Positions 1-6,228 of a stretch of 10,396 nucleotides of DNA are shown piece after piece. The notes beneath the pieces were generated by a model. The model did not search any database, was not told the DNA's origin, and saw nothing but the letters and a program-made list of their open reading frames with translations. The DNA lies in assembly GCA_009704225.1 (NCBI GenBank), contig WLEN01000018.1:1-10396 (forward strand), written 5' to 3'. Each line of letters begins with the position of its first letter. The first letter of the stretch is position 1. A program made the position numbers and the translations under genes. The DNA is from Actinomycetota bacterium. Lineage in GTDB: Bacteria > Actinomycetota > Actinomycetes > Actinomycetales > Microbacteriaceae.

Positions 1-282
1 CCGTTCGGTCAGTGCAACGTAATTGTCGTAGGCGGCTGCCCGATCGTTGAGCAGGCGCCGAAAGTCGTCCGCAATCGCGCAGTGAACGACCGCGTCCACG
101 CCGTCAAGTGCGTGTGAAATCGATTCGTCGGACGAATAGTCAACGTCGACCAGAGGCCACGACGCGTTATAGCCTGACCCGTTTCGGGTAAGTCCGACAA
201 CCGAGTGCCCCAGCAGCATCAGGGACTCGGCGATGTTGCTGCCGACGAATCCGGTCGAGCCAGTTATCGCAATGCGTGCCAT
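1..282 (-). CDS. SDR-family NAD(P)-dependent epimerase/reductase, N-terminal 94 residues (runs off left edge)
   Basis: Reading the minus strand from the ATG at 282 gives 94 open codons to the window edge. The N-terminus has a Rossmann nucleotide-binding fold: the TGxxGxxG motif (TGSTGFVG, residues 7-14), an Arg after the second strand (GLTRN, R33) that often goes with NADP(H), and the DAVVHCA strand (63-69) typical of extended SDRs. Such proteins are soluble and act on sugars, nucleotide sugars or cyclitols; which substrate applies cannot be read from this fragment. An AGGGAG ribosome site (288-293 on the plus strand) lies five bases before the ATG and supports this start. The gene is divergent from iolG across 65 bp that carries back-to-back -10 boxes and a palindrome, so it is probably co-regulated with the inositol-type locus. 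It could instead be an NAD-dependent epimerase, a dTDP-sugar reductase or an atypical SDR. The family call is firm and the role is unknown. Confidence 0.85.
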   Translation of the reverse strand, partial: MARIAITGSTGFVGSNIAESLMLLGHSVVGLTRNGSGYNASWPLVDVDYSSDESISHALDGVDAVVHCAIADDFRRLLNDRAAAYDNYVALTER

Positions 283-309
283 GGGATCTCCCTCGGGTTA
301 GAGCGTATC

Positions 310-318
310 TATATTGTA
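310..318. promoter_or_regulatory. Overlapping back-to-back -10 boxes for iolG and the SDR gene
   Basis: The plus strand carries TATATT at 310-315, a five-of-six match to TATAAT placed to serve iolG. The minus strand carries TACAAT at 318-313, also five of six, placed to serve the SDR gene. Neither has a clear -35 hexamer, so activator help or a weak promoter is possible. This is inferred from motif match and position only. Confidence 0.45.
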
Positions 319-321
319 GAT

Positions 322-333
322 TTGTCCTAACAA
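322..333. promoter_or_regulatory. Palindromic operator candidate TTGT-N4-ACAA (site A)
   Basis: The sequence TTGTCCTAACAA forms an inverted repeat, and its arms extend to five bases (TTTGT/ACAAA, 321-334). It sits at the expected transcription start of iolG, just downstream of its -10, and just upstream of the SDR -10 on the other strand. A bound repressor could therefore block both. GntR/HutC-family regulators are known to bind short GT-N4-AC-type palindromes, and one is encoded at 5433-6185 with a matching site in front of it. Binding itself is inferred. Confidence 0.45.
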
Positions 334-347
334 AAGAAAGGGACTCT

Positions 348-1355
348 GTGAGCGATCTCAATATCGGACTCATCGGTTCGGGCCGAATCGGCCAGGTTCA
401 CGCGGGCAGTATCGACGACACCAAGGGAGCTAACCTCGCCTGGATTTGTGACCCGTTCATTGACGGTGCGACGGCGCTCGCGGCAGAATTCGGCGGGAAG
501 GTCACGGCCGACCCCGAGGACGTCTTTAATTCGGGCGAGGTCGACGTCATCGTCGTCGCATCGCCAACACCTACGCACCTCGACATGATTGACCGCGCGA
601 TTGACGCTGGAATTCACGTCCTGTGCGAAAAGCCCATCGACCTCGACATCGCCAAGGTCGAAGAACTCCGCGACAAGGCAAACGCGGCGAACGTGCACAT
701 CGCTATCGGGTTCAACCGTCGTTTTGACCCTCAATTCGAGTCGATACAGAAGCGCGTCGCGGCTGGCGAAGCGGGAAAGCTCGAACAGCTCGTAATTTTG
801 TCGCGTGATCCCGGCCCCGCTCCGCGTGCCTACATCGCGGTGTCAGGAGGAATTTTCCGTGACATGACAATCCACGACTTCGACATGGCGCGTTACTTTG
901 TGCCCGACATCGTCGACGTGTATGCGGCCGGAACGAACGTCTTCAGTGACGACATCAAAGCCGAGAACGACTACGACTCGGTGTCGGTCACGATGCGAGG
1001 TCGGGGCGGCGAAATCATCGTCATCGTCAATTCGCGTCACTCGGCATACGGATACGACCAGCGCCTCGAGGCGTTCGGTGACAAGGCGATGTTTCACGCC
1101 CACAACGTTTCGCCGACGACGGTTCAGAAATACGACGCCACTGGAACAGGACAGGCCGAGCCGTTCATCGATGCTTTCCTTGTTCGATACGCGGTGTCGT
1201 ATCGACGCGAACTCGCGCTGTTCCTCGAGGGGATTCGCGATGGGAAGAACTACAACCCGACGTTCGACGACGGCCGTGCCGCGTTGATCCTCGCAGACGC
1301 CGCCACGGAATCGGCGCGAACGGGTAAGTCAGTGTCAGTCGACGGCAAGCTCTGA
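348..1355 (+). CDS. iolG: Inositol 2-dehydrogenase (Gfo/Idh/MocA family)
   Basis: This 335-residue cytosolic oxidoreductase is predicted to oxidise myo-inositol, or a close cyclitol, to 2-keto-inositol (scyllo-inosose) with NAD+. That is the first step of inositol catabolism. The N-terminal Rossmann domain shows GLIGSGRIG (residues 7-15), and Asp35 after the second strand suggests NAD preference. The catalytic Lys95 lies in the EKP motif. The second domain has GFNRRFD (121-127), SRDPGPAP (152-159) and DMTIHDFDM (172-180), giving catalytic Asp172 and His176 at the same positions as in the Bacillus subtilis enzyme. NSRHSAYGYDQR (228-239) is also typical of IolG. I chose the GTG at 348 because AAAGGGA lies just before it and it starts directly ahead of the Rossmann strand. 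An in-frame ATG at 276 would overlap the promoter and the divergent gene. A strong hairpin follows the stop codon. Related Gfo/Idh enzymes use other polyols, so the exact substrate is less certain than the family. Confidence 0.88.
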   Translation: MSDLNIGLIGSGRIGQVHAGSIDDTKGANLAWICDPFIDGATALAAEFGGKVTADPEDVFNSGEVDVIVVASPTPTHLDMIDRAIDAGIHVLCEKPIDLDIAKVEELRDKANAANVHIAIGFNRRFDPQFESIQKRVAAGEAGKLEQLVILSRDPGPAPRAYIAVSGGIFRDMTIHDFDMARYFVPDIVDVYAAGTNVFSDDIKAENDYDSVSVTMRGRGGEIIVIVNSRHSAYGYDQRLEAFGDKAMFHAHNVSPTTVQKYDATGTGQAEPFIDAFLVRYAVSYRRELALFLEGIRDGKNYNPTFDDGRAALILADAATESARTGKSVSVDGKL

Positions 1356-1371
1356 CAGCTAATTTAATGTG

Positions 1372-1403
1372 CGAACGGCCCGAGGAAACCCTCGGGCCGT
1401 TCG
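1372..1403. terminator. Bidirectional hairpin terminator between iolG and the convergent isomerase gene
   Basis: A perfect 14-bp stem (CGAACGGCCCGAGG, 1372-1385, with its complement at 1390-1403) closes an AAAC loop. It lies 16 bases after the iolG stop and 10 bases before the end of the convergent gene, so it can serve both. The T-run is poor on the plus side (TCGTCGTTGG). On the minus side the exit sequence is mixed A/T-rich. Confidence 0.8.
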
Positions 1404-1413
1404 TCGTTGGTCG

Positions 1414-2286
1414 CTATTCGCCCAATAGGGAACGTAAATAGGTGACGCTCGCTCGTGCGTCGATGATGGGACCTTCACCCTCTTCTGGCTCGGCGGTGAC
1501 AACATAGTCCTGCTCGAGCACGTACCAGCCGGTGAATCCCGCCGCCTCGAGAGAACGCACGATTGCCGCGACGTCGACGTCACCCTGGCCGAGCGGTACA
1601 TACATTCCGGCGGCGACGCCCTCGTAATATGTCCACTCGCCGGATTTCACTTTGTTCGCTAGCGCGAGGTTGACATCTTTTGCGTGCACGTGCTTGACGC
1701 GGTCCCCGTGATCGCGCGCAAACGTGACCGGGTCGGCTCCGCCGATGAGCATGTGGCCGGTATCCAGGCAGAAGCCAATCGATGTCCCGGCGAGAACGCG
1801 TGCGACGTCGTCTGCCGATTCGATGATTGTTCCCATGTGGGGGTGAATGACCGCGAGAATTCCATATTCGGCGGCAAGTGCCGCAAGTTCGGTGAGGTTG
1901 GTAAACAGCGTCTGCCATTGAGCGTCACTGAGCACTGGGCGGTTGTCATAGCCTTCGCTGCCGGTGCTCGCGGCGAGAACCATCGCCTCGGCGCCAGCGG
2001 CTTTGAACACTTCGAGCTCAGCGCGAATTTCCGGTTTCGGGTCGTGGGTTGCGTCGTGAAGGACGACGGGCACGAAGCCACCAACGGCGGAAAGACCGTG
2101 TTCACGAAGGGTCGCAACACGACCCGCGGCCTCGACCGGCAGGAATCCCAACGGACCAAATTCGCAGGCGCTGTAGCCGAGCTCCGTCATCTCGCGGAGC
2201 ACGCGGTCTTGACTCATTTGGTGGCCCCAACCGGGAACTTCGATGACACCCCACGAAATTGGTGCTCCAGCAATCTTTGCGCTCAT
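1414..2286 (-). CDS. TIM-barrel sugar phosphate isomerase/epimerase, IolE/IolI-like (inosose dehydratase or isomerase)
   Basis: This 290-residue protein belongs to the AP-endonuclease-2-like TIM-barrel family (xylose isomerase-like), soluble and metal-dependent. It starts with the strand IAGAPISWGV (residues 5-14). The expected metal and substrate ligands are visible: HPHMGT (148-153) with Glu156, LDTGH (174-178), HVHAKD (199-204) and LEQD near the end (257-260). The family includes IolE, which dehydrates 2-keto-inositol, and IolI, an inosose isomerase. With iolG next door, either reaction on the IolG product is likely. I cannot decide between them, and hydroxypyruvate isomerase-like activity is not excluded. 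The ATG at 2286 begins directly at the barrel, with AAAGGA upstream as a slightly distant ribosome site. The frame stays open about 88 codons further upstream, but that stretch runs through the promoter and does not resemble the family. The gene converges on iolG and is divergent from the transporter operon. Confidence 0.82.
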   Translation of the reverse strand: MSAKIAGAPISWGVIEVPGWGHQMSQDRVLREMTELGYSACEFGPLGFLPVEAAGRVATLREHGLSAVGGFVPVVLHDATHDPKPEIRAELEVFKAAGAEAMVLAASTGSEGYDNRPVLSDAQWQTLFTNLTELAALAAEYGILAVIHPHMGTIIESADDVARVLAGTSIGFCLDTGHMLIGGADPVTFARDHGDRVKHVHAKDVNLALANKVKSGEWTYYEGVAAGMYVPLGQGDVDVAAIVRSLEAAGFTGWYVLEQDYVVTAEPEEGEGPIIDARASVTYLRSLLGE

Positions 2287-2309
2287 GGCGGGTGTTTTCC
2301 TTTCGGTGG

Positions 2310-2327
2310 TTCGACAACGATGTCGAA
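2310..2327. promoter_or_regulatory. Palindrome in the isomerase 5' leader (LacI-type operator or mRNA hairpin)
   Basis: TTCGACA (2310-2316) and TGTCGAA (2321-2327) are perfect inverted arms around ACGA, giving an even palindrome with a central CG, the geometry of LacI-family operators. In the minus-strand transcript the same bases fold into a hairpin, extendable to GG/CC pairs at 2308-2330 with one bulged base, about 20 nt before the ATG and next to the ribosome site. The palindrome is seen directly; its role is inferred. Confidence 0.4.
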
Positions 2328-2364
2328 ACCTGCGACTCGAAATCAATTTCGTAAAATTGCCAAA

Positions 2365-2394
2365 TTGAATTATACAACTGTCGTTTGATATGAC
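2365..2394 (+). promoter_or_regulatory. Promoter of the transporter binding-protein gene, overlapping the divergent isomerase promoter
   Basis: On the plus strand TTGAAT (2365-2370) and TATGAC (2389-2394) are 18 bp apart and fit a sigma-70-type promoter for the binding-protein gene. On the minus strand a perfect TATAAT lies at 2374-2369, a good -10 for the isomerase gene with a leader of about 75 nt. The two promoters overlap, so transcription of the two sides is probably mutually exclusive or jointly controlled. No clear -35 is visible for the minus promoter. Confidence 0.5.
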
Positions 2395-2409
2395 ATAGTT
2401 AACGTTGTC
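2392..2409. promoter_or_regulatory. 18-bp palindrome GACA-N2-GTTAAC-N2-TGTC in the divergent promoter
   Basis: The inverted repeat overlaps the end of the proposed -10 and the expected start site of the binding-protein gene. It lies upstream of the -10 of the isomerase gene. This is a classic position for a repressor of one side and possible modulator of the other. A weaker TTGT-N4-ACAA relative (TTGATATGACAT, 2385-2396, one mismatch per arm) abuts it. The protein that binds is unknown. Confidence 0.4.
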
Positions 2410-2431
2410 GTGCATCGCCCTAGGTGCACGA
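2408..2431 (+). other. Hairpin at the 5' end of the binding-protein mRNA
   Basis: TCGTGCA (2408-2414) and TGCACGA (2425-2431) form a 7-bp stem around a 10-nt loop. If transcription starts near 2401 the hairpin lies almost at the 5' end of the message, well before the ribosome site at 2451-2460. Such structures often stabilise highly translated mRNAs. The stem is seen; the function is inferred. Confidence 0.35.
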
Positions 2432-2465
2432 AGGACAATTAAACACTCAAGGAAGAGAGGCTTCA

Positions 2466-3440
2466 ATGTCCTGGAAGAAATTCGCGGCACTCGCCGCAGT
2501 ATCATCGCTCGCACTCGCGGGCTGTGCAGCGACCGGTGGCGACACCGCACCCGCTGCTGGTGGTGACAACGCTGACATCAAGATCTGTGTCTACACGCAC
2601 GGTGACGGTGGAACGTTCTGGTCGGTTGCTCAGGCTGGTGCCGAAGCTGCTGCTGCAGACCTCGGTGTCACTCTTGACTACCAAGGATCGACGAACGACT
2701 CGGCAAAGCAGGCTTCGACCATCGAAGCCGGCGTTTCGGGTGGTTGCTCGGGTATCGCAGCTTCGGCTCCCGATGCTGACGCCATCAAGGACGCAATGCT
2801 TGCAGCACACGACGCTGGAATCCCCACCGTCACGATGAACTCCGGTTCGTCGGTGTTCCGCGACCTCGGTGCGTTCACGCACGTTGGTCAGGACGAAATC
2901 GTTGCTGGACGCGAAGCTGGACTTCGCTTCAACGACCTCGGCGCAACCAAGATTCTCTGCCCCATTCAGGAAGCAGCGAACTCGGGTCTGACCGACCGTT
3001 GCCAGGGTGCTCGTGAGACCTTCTCGGGTGAAGTCATTGACTTCAACATCGACGGTGGACTCGCTGACCTCGCTGGTTCGGCTACCAAGATCCAGGCTGC
3101 ACTCGAGGCCGACCCGGCCATCGATGCAATCTTCGCGCTCAACGCAGACATCGCAACCGGTGCAGCTCTCGTTGCTTCGGAAGCCACTGGTCGCAACGCG
3201 ATCATTGGTACCGTCGACATGTCGGCTGACGCACTCACCGCAATCAAGGACGGAAAGATGGCCTTCGCCGTAGACCAGCAGCAGTACGCTCAGGGCTACA
3301 TGTCGGTCGTTCTCTTGTTCCTCAACATCACCAACGCTCACGAGCTCGGTGGTGGACTCCCCATCTACACCGGTCCTGGTTTCGTTACCGCGGACAACGT
3401 AGACAAGGTCATGGAACTGGTCGCGGCAGGTACGCGCTAG
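2466..3440 (+). CDS. Sugar/cyclitol ABC transporter substrate-binding lipoprotein (CUT2, periplasmic-binding-protein-4 family)
   Basis: This 324-residue extracytoplasmic receptor would capture the transported polyol or sugar and deliver it to the permease encoded downstream. It has a lipoprotein signal: MSWKK, a hydrophobic stretch, and the lipobox LAGC with Cys20 as the lipidation site. A Gly/Ala/Thr linker follows. The mature part is a ribose/inositol-class binding fold starting KICVYTHGDGG (39-49), with HVGQDEIVAG (139-148), the LC..RC segment (Cys165 and Cys179, possibly a disulfide), and FALNADIATGAAL (223-235). The ATG at 2466 is preferred because GGAAGAGAGG lies directly upstream and the signal peptide begins there; an in-frame ATG at 2424 would add 14 atypical residues. 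Codons are strongly biased to a small preferred set (GCT/GCA, GGT, CTC, AAG), more than in neighbours, as expected for an abundant protein. With iolG nearby, myo-inositol is the best guess for the ligand; ribose- or fructose-type sugars remain possible. Confidence 0.88.
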   Translation: MSWKKFAALAAVSSLALAGCAATGGDTAPAAGGDNADIKICVYTHGDGGTFWSVAQAGAEAAAADLGVTLDYQGSTNDSAKQASTIEAGVSGGCSGIAASAPDADAIKDAMLAAHDAGIPTVTMNSGSSVFRDLGAFTHVGQDEIVAGREAGLRFNDLGATKILCPIQEAANSGLTDRCQGARETFSGEVIDFNIDGGLADLAGSATKIQAALEADPAIDAIFALNADIATGAALVASEATGRNAIIGTVDMSADALTAIKDGKMAFAVDQQQYAQGYMSVVLLFLNITNAHELGGGLPIYTGPGFVTADNVDKVMELVAAGTR

Positions 3441-3461
3441 TCTCTAGCACTACACAAGCGG

Positions 3462-3505
3462 GCGGCTGGCGCAGGGAAACCGGCGCCAGCCGCTCTCCTT
3501 TATTC
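3462..3505 (+). terminator. Intercistronic attenuating terminator after the binding-protein gene
   Basis: An 11-bp perfect stem (GCGGCTGGCGC, 3462-3472, with its complement at 3483-3493) closes a 10-nt loop that contains GGGAAACC. The T-rich stretch CTCCTTTATTC follows. It sits between the abundant receptor gene and the permease gene in the same operon. Partial termination, or protection from 3' decay, would give more receptor than membrane components, a common arrangement in sugar ABC operons. Confidence 0.72.
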
Positions 3506-3539
3506 TTAGAACCATCTCAAGAGAAAGGTGGAGTCAACG

Positions 3540-4580
3540 ATGACCGCCGTAAAAGCAGATGAACGCATTCAACGCGTCTCTCTAATCACCAAAGCACTTC
3601 GTCGCCCCGAACTGGGTGCCCTCATCGGAGCGCTTGTCATTTTTATCGTCTTTGCCCTCGTGGACACGACGGGACAGTTCGCACAACTTCAAGGTGCGGC
3701 GGGTTGGACCAAGTTCGCCGCCCCGATTGGGATTGTCTCCATTTTTGTCGCTCTTCTCATGATCGCTGGAGAGTTCGACCTTTCGTCCGGTGTCATGGTC
3801 GGTTCTGCAGGACTTCTCTTGGGAAATCTCATCAGCGAGGCTCACATGGGTGTGTGGCCAGCAATCCTCACAACTCTCGTGTTCGCGGCATTCGTCGGAC
3901 TCGCCAACGGATATCTGGTAATCAAGACAGGATTACCGTCATTCATCGTCACGCTCGCGACCTTCTTCGTTCTCAAGGGCATGAACCTCGCGGTCACGAA
4001 GCTCATCACGGGTACCGTTCGCGTCGATGGCGTAGACACCGGGGAGGGCTTCGATACAGCCCGCAGTTGGTTTGCAACGAAAATCGAGTTCGGCGGAGCA
4101 TCCTTCCAGGTCTCGGTGATTTGGTGGATTGGCTTCACCATTTTTGCAACATGGCTGTTGACCCGAACCACCTTCGGAAACTGGATTTTCGCTTCCGGTG
4201 GCGACGCCAACGCGGCGCGTAACGCCGGCGTCCCCGTTGCTCGAACCAAGATCACACTCTTCGTTTTGACTTCTGTCGCGGCCGCTCTTGTCGGCTGCAT
4301 GACTCTTCTCGAACTGCGCGGCATGCAGGCGGGACAGGGAATCGGTCAAGAGTTCTACTACATCATCGCGGCAGCGGTCGGTGGGACGCTACTCACCGGT
4401 GGTGCGGGTTCGGCAATCGGCGCATCGATCGGTGCGGTCATCATGGGATTCGCCGCCATCGGTATCCCTTACGCTCTGTGGGATCAGGACTGGGTATCGA
4501 CCTTCCTCGGCGTCATTCTTTTCCTTGCAGTTTTGGTTAACACCTGGCTGTCGAAGCAGGCGAAGGGAGCCCGCAAATGA
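3540..4580 (+). CDS. CUT2-family sugar ABC transporter permease (RbsC/XylH/FrcC type)
   Basis: This 346-residue integral membrane protein forms, as a homodimer, the translocation channel of the importer. It belongs to the BPD_transp_2 family. A charged N-terminus of about 25 residues is followed by some eight to ten hydrophobic helices. Family landmarks are GEFDLSSG (77-84) after the second helix, [10 protein letters not shown] (131-140), and the cytoplasmic coupling segment [13 protein letters not shown] (219-231) that contacts the ATPase. The ATG at 3540 has AAAGGTGGAG seven bases upstream; an in-frame GTG at 3528 lies inside that ribosome site and is rejected. The gene follows the hairpin after the receptor gene, and its last four bases (ATGA) overlap the ATPase start, so the two are translationally coupled. 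The substrate is inferred from context only. Confidence 0.88.
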   Translation: MTAVKADERIQRVSLITKALRRPELGALIGALVIFIVFALVDTTGQFAQLQGAAGWTKFAAPIGIVSIFVALLMIAGEFDLSSGVMVGSAGLLLGNLISEAHMGVWPAILTTLVFAAFVGLANGYLVIKTGLPSFIVTLATFFVLKGMNLAVTKLITGTVRVDGVDTGEGFDTARSWFATKIEFGGASFQVSVIWWIGFTIFATWLLTRTTFGNWIFASGGDANAARNAGVPVARTKITLFVLTSVAAALVGCMTLLELRGMQAGQGIGQEFYYIIAAAVGGTLLTGGAGSAIGASIGAVIMGFAAIGIPYALWDQDWVSTFLGVILFLAVLVNTWLSKQAKGARK

Positions 4581-5377
4581 ACGCCAAGAAATCCGCTGAT
4601 CCAGTACTCGAACTCAAGGGTGTCGGAAAGTCGTTCGGAAACGTAGTCGCACTTCGTGACGTAGACATCGCGGTGTACCCGGGGCAGGTCACCTGTGTGC
4701 TCGGTGACAACGGCGCGGGGAAATCCACGCTCATCAAGATCCTGTCGGGAGTGCACAAGGCAAGCGAGGGTGAATTCCTGATCTCGGGGCAAAAGACCGA
4801 GTTCAATTCGCCGCGTGAAGCCATGGCCAAGGGAATCGCGACGGTGTTCCAGGACCTCGCCACGGTTCCGTTGATGTCGGTGTGGCGAAACTTCTTCCTC
4901 GGCAACGAACCAAAGAAGTGGTGGAAGCCACTGGGAATTCTGGACACGAAGTTCGCGAAAGAAACCGCGAAGGCCGAACTCCTCAACATGGGAATCGATC
5001 TTCGCGACACAAATCAGGCAATCGGTACCCTCTCGGGTGGTGAGCGTCAGGCGGTTGCGATTGCTCGAGCGGTGTACTTCGGCGCCAACGTTCTGATTCT
5101 CGACGAACCGACGAGCGCCCTTGGTGTTCGCCAGTCGGGAATCGTGCTCAAGTACATCCTGGCTGCGCGTGAACGTGGAGTCGCGGTTATTTTCATCACC
5201 CACAACCCGCACCACGCTTTCCTTGTCGGAGACCACTTCTACCTGCTCAACCGTGGTCGCATGACCGCGTCGTTCGTGCGCGAGAAGGTCCAGCTGGACG
5301 AATTGATTCAGGCGATGGCGGGTGGAGCCGAGCTCGACACGCTGACCCACGAAATCAGCGTTATCCGCCAGGACTAG
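4577..5377 (+). CDS. CUT2-family sugar ABC transporter ATPase, single nucleotide-binding domain
   Basis: This 266-residue protein drives the importer by ATP hydrolysis at the inner face of the membrane. All ABC motifs are intact: Walker [10 protein letters not shown] (43-51), Q-loop Gln92, signature LSGGERQ (152-158), Walker B LILDEP (173-178) with catalytic Glu177, and switch His209. The D-loop region reads SALGVRQS, as in FrcA-type proteins, instead of the SALD seen in many ABC proteins. It contains one NBD only. RbsA, XylG and MglA are about 500-residue tandem NBDs, whereas FrcA-type systems use a single domain, so a homodimer is expected here. The start overlaps the permease stop as ATGA. 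A hairpin follows within 15 bases, marking the operon end before the convergent regulator gene. Confidence 0.88.
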   Translation: MNAKKSADPVLELKGVGKSFGNVVALRDVDIAVYPGQVTCVLGDNGAGKSTLIKILSGVHKASEGEFLISGQKTEFNSPREAMAKGIATVFQDLATVPLMSVWRNFFLGNEPKKWWKPLGILDTKFAKETAKAELLNMGIDLRDTNQAIGTLSGGERQAVAIARAVYFGANVLILDEPTSALGVRQSGIVLKYILAARERGVAVIFITHNPHHAFLVGDHFYLLNRGRMTASFVREKVQLDELIQAMAGGAELDTLTHEISVIRQD

Positions 5378-5390
5378 CGACAAACTCAGC

Positions 5391-5427
5391 AAGGCGGCGT
5401 GGGGAAACTCACGTCGCTTTCTGGTTT
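5391..5427. terminator. Terminator between the transporter operon and the convergent GntR gene
   Basis: AAGGCGGCGTG (5391-5401) pairs with CACGTCGCTTT (5410-5420) with two G-U pairs. The top can extend to a GAAA tetraloop at 5404-5407. TTTCTGGTTT provides a T-rich exit on the plus side. On the minus side the regulator stop is 13 bases away, with A-rich exit bases on the plus strand acting as its T-run, so it may work in both directions. Confidence 0.7.
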
Positions 5428-5432
5428 AACAG

Positions 5433-6185
5433 CTATTTCTCGACCAGGGTGACTTCGAACGAATACAGGTCGGGCCGATAATAGTGAGAGCCGTATTCGA
5501 TACCCACCCCCGAGTTGTCGAAGGCCGCGCGCTCCATCGTCAGTAGCGCCGTGCCGCGATCGATATCGAGGTGTCCCGCTTCCGCCGTGTTAGCGGTGCG
5601 TGCTCCGATTTTTTGTTTGGCGACCCGGATGGTGACCCCACGGCCTCGAAGGATTTCGTAAAGTCCAAGCACGGATAGTTCGTTTTCGGAGATATCGAGG
5701 AAGTGTTCGGGCAACCAGTTCTCAAGTACCGCGACGGGCACACCGTTGGCGATACGAAGACGGCGGATATGCAACACCGGTGAGCCGAGTGGAACGCCGA
5801 GACGATCAGCCACCGTGTCATTCGCCTTGTCTGCAGAGTAAAACAAAAGTTGCGTCGTGGGCTTCTGTTCACCCTTCGTGAGGTCGTCAAACAGGGAGGT
5901 CAACTCGACGCCGCGGGTGACCCGCCCGTGAACGACTTGGGTTCCGACGCCACGACGTCGAACCAGCAGTCCCTTGTCGACGAGGTCTTGAATTGCACGA
6001 CGGATTGTCGGACGGCTGAGGTTGAGGCGTTCACCGAGAGCGACTTCGTTTTCGAGTCGAGCACCTGCAGGAATCGCACCCTCCATGATTGCCTTTTCGA
6101 TCCGCTGCTCCACTTGGTAGTACAGCGGAATTGGGCCGGAGCGATCGAGGTCGGTAAAGAGGGTTGCCATGATGTTGTCGCTCAT
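5433..6185 (-). CDS. GntR-family (HutC subfamily) transcriptional regulator with UTRA ligand domain
   Basis: This 250-residue DNA-binding protein has a winged helix at residues about 18-85: PIPLYYQVEQRIEKAI, then the recognition region LNLSRPTIRRAI (55-66) and the wing GLLVRRRGVGTQVV (72-85). The C-terminal UTRA domain (about 100-246, with LHIRRLRIANGVPVA and MERAAFD) binds small effectors such as phosphorylated sugars, histidine derivatives or other intermediates in known members. It is probably a repressor of the adjoining catabolic and transport genes, released by a pathway intermediate. The ATG at 6185 has AAAGGTGAGG upstream and fits the family N-terminus; a second Met at residue 6 is possible. 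The gene converges on the transporter operon and is divergent from the EamA gene. A TTGT-N4-ACAA palindrome overlaps its own -10 (TACAAT, 6233-6228), suggesting autoregulation. The family is certain and the regulon is inferred. Confidence 0.88.
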   Translation of the reverse strand: MSDNIMATLFTDLDRSGPIPLYYQVEQRIEKAIMEGAIPAGARLENEVALGERLNLSRPTIRRAIQDLVDKGLLVRRRGVGTQVVHGRVTRGVELTSLFDDLTKGEQKPTTQLLFYSADKANDTVADRLGVPLGSPVLHIRRLRIANGVPVAVLENWLPEHFLDISENELSVLGLYEILRGRGVTIRVAKQKIGARTANTAEAGHLDIDRGTALLTMERAAFDNSGVGIEYGSHYYRPDLYSFEVTLVEK

Positions 6186-6228
6186 GCCTCACCTTTCCGA
6201 ACGCAAACAAAAGTGCCGTGCTGTCATA

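Noticed and set aside
316..327. Direct repeat TTGT-AGAT-TTGT as an operator
   Set aside because: The inverted repeat starting at 322 is a better match to a dimer site and recurs at 6229; the direct repeat does not recur.
276..347. Upstream ATG for iolG at 276
   Set aside because: It would overlap the start of the SDR gene and the promoter, and add 24 residues ahead of the Rossmann strand; the GTG at 348 has a ribosome site.
1684..2388. Long open frame on the plus strand (234 codons)
   Set aside because: It lies antisense to the well-supported TIM-barrel gene, lacks a ribosome site and shows no family features; it is a codon-bias shadow.
2287..2465. Riboswitch in the 179-bp divergent gap
   Set aside because: Only short simple hairpins are present; no conserved multi-helix riboswitch architecture is recognisable.
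2287..2550. N-terminal extension of the TIM-barrel gene up to 2550
   Set aside because: It would run through both divergent promoters and into the receptor gene, and it does not resemble the family; the ATG at 2286 matches the expected N-terminus.
2502..3341. Long open frame on the minus strand (279 codons)
   Set aside because: It is antisense to the receptor gene, with a skewed composition rich in Val, Asp, Cys and Arg caused by the biased codons opposite.
4484..5392. 302-codon open frame on the minus strand
   Set aside because: It is antisense to the ABC ATPase, whose motifs are all intact; no recognisable protein features.
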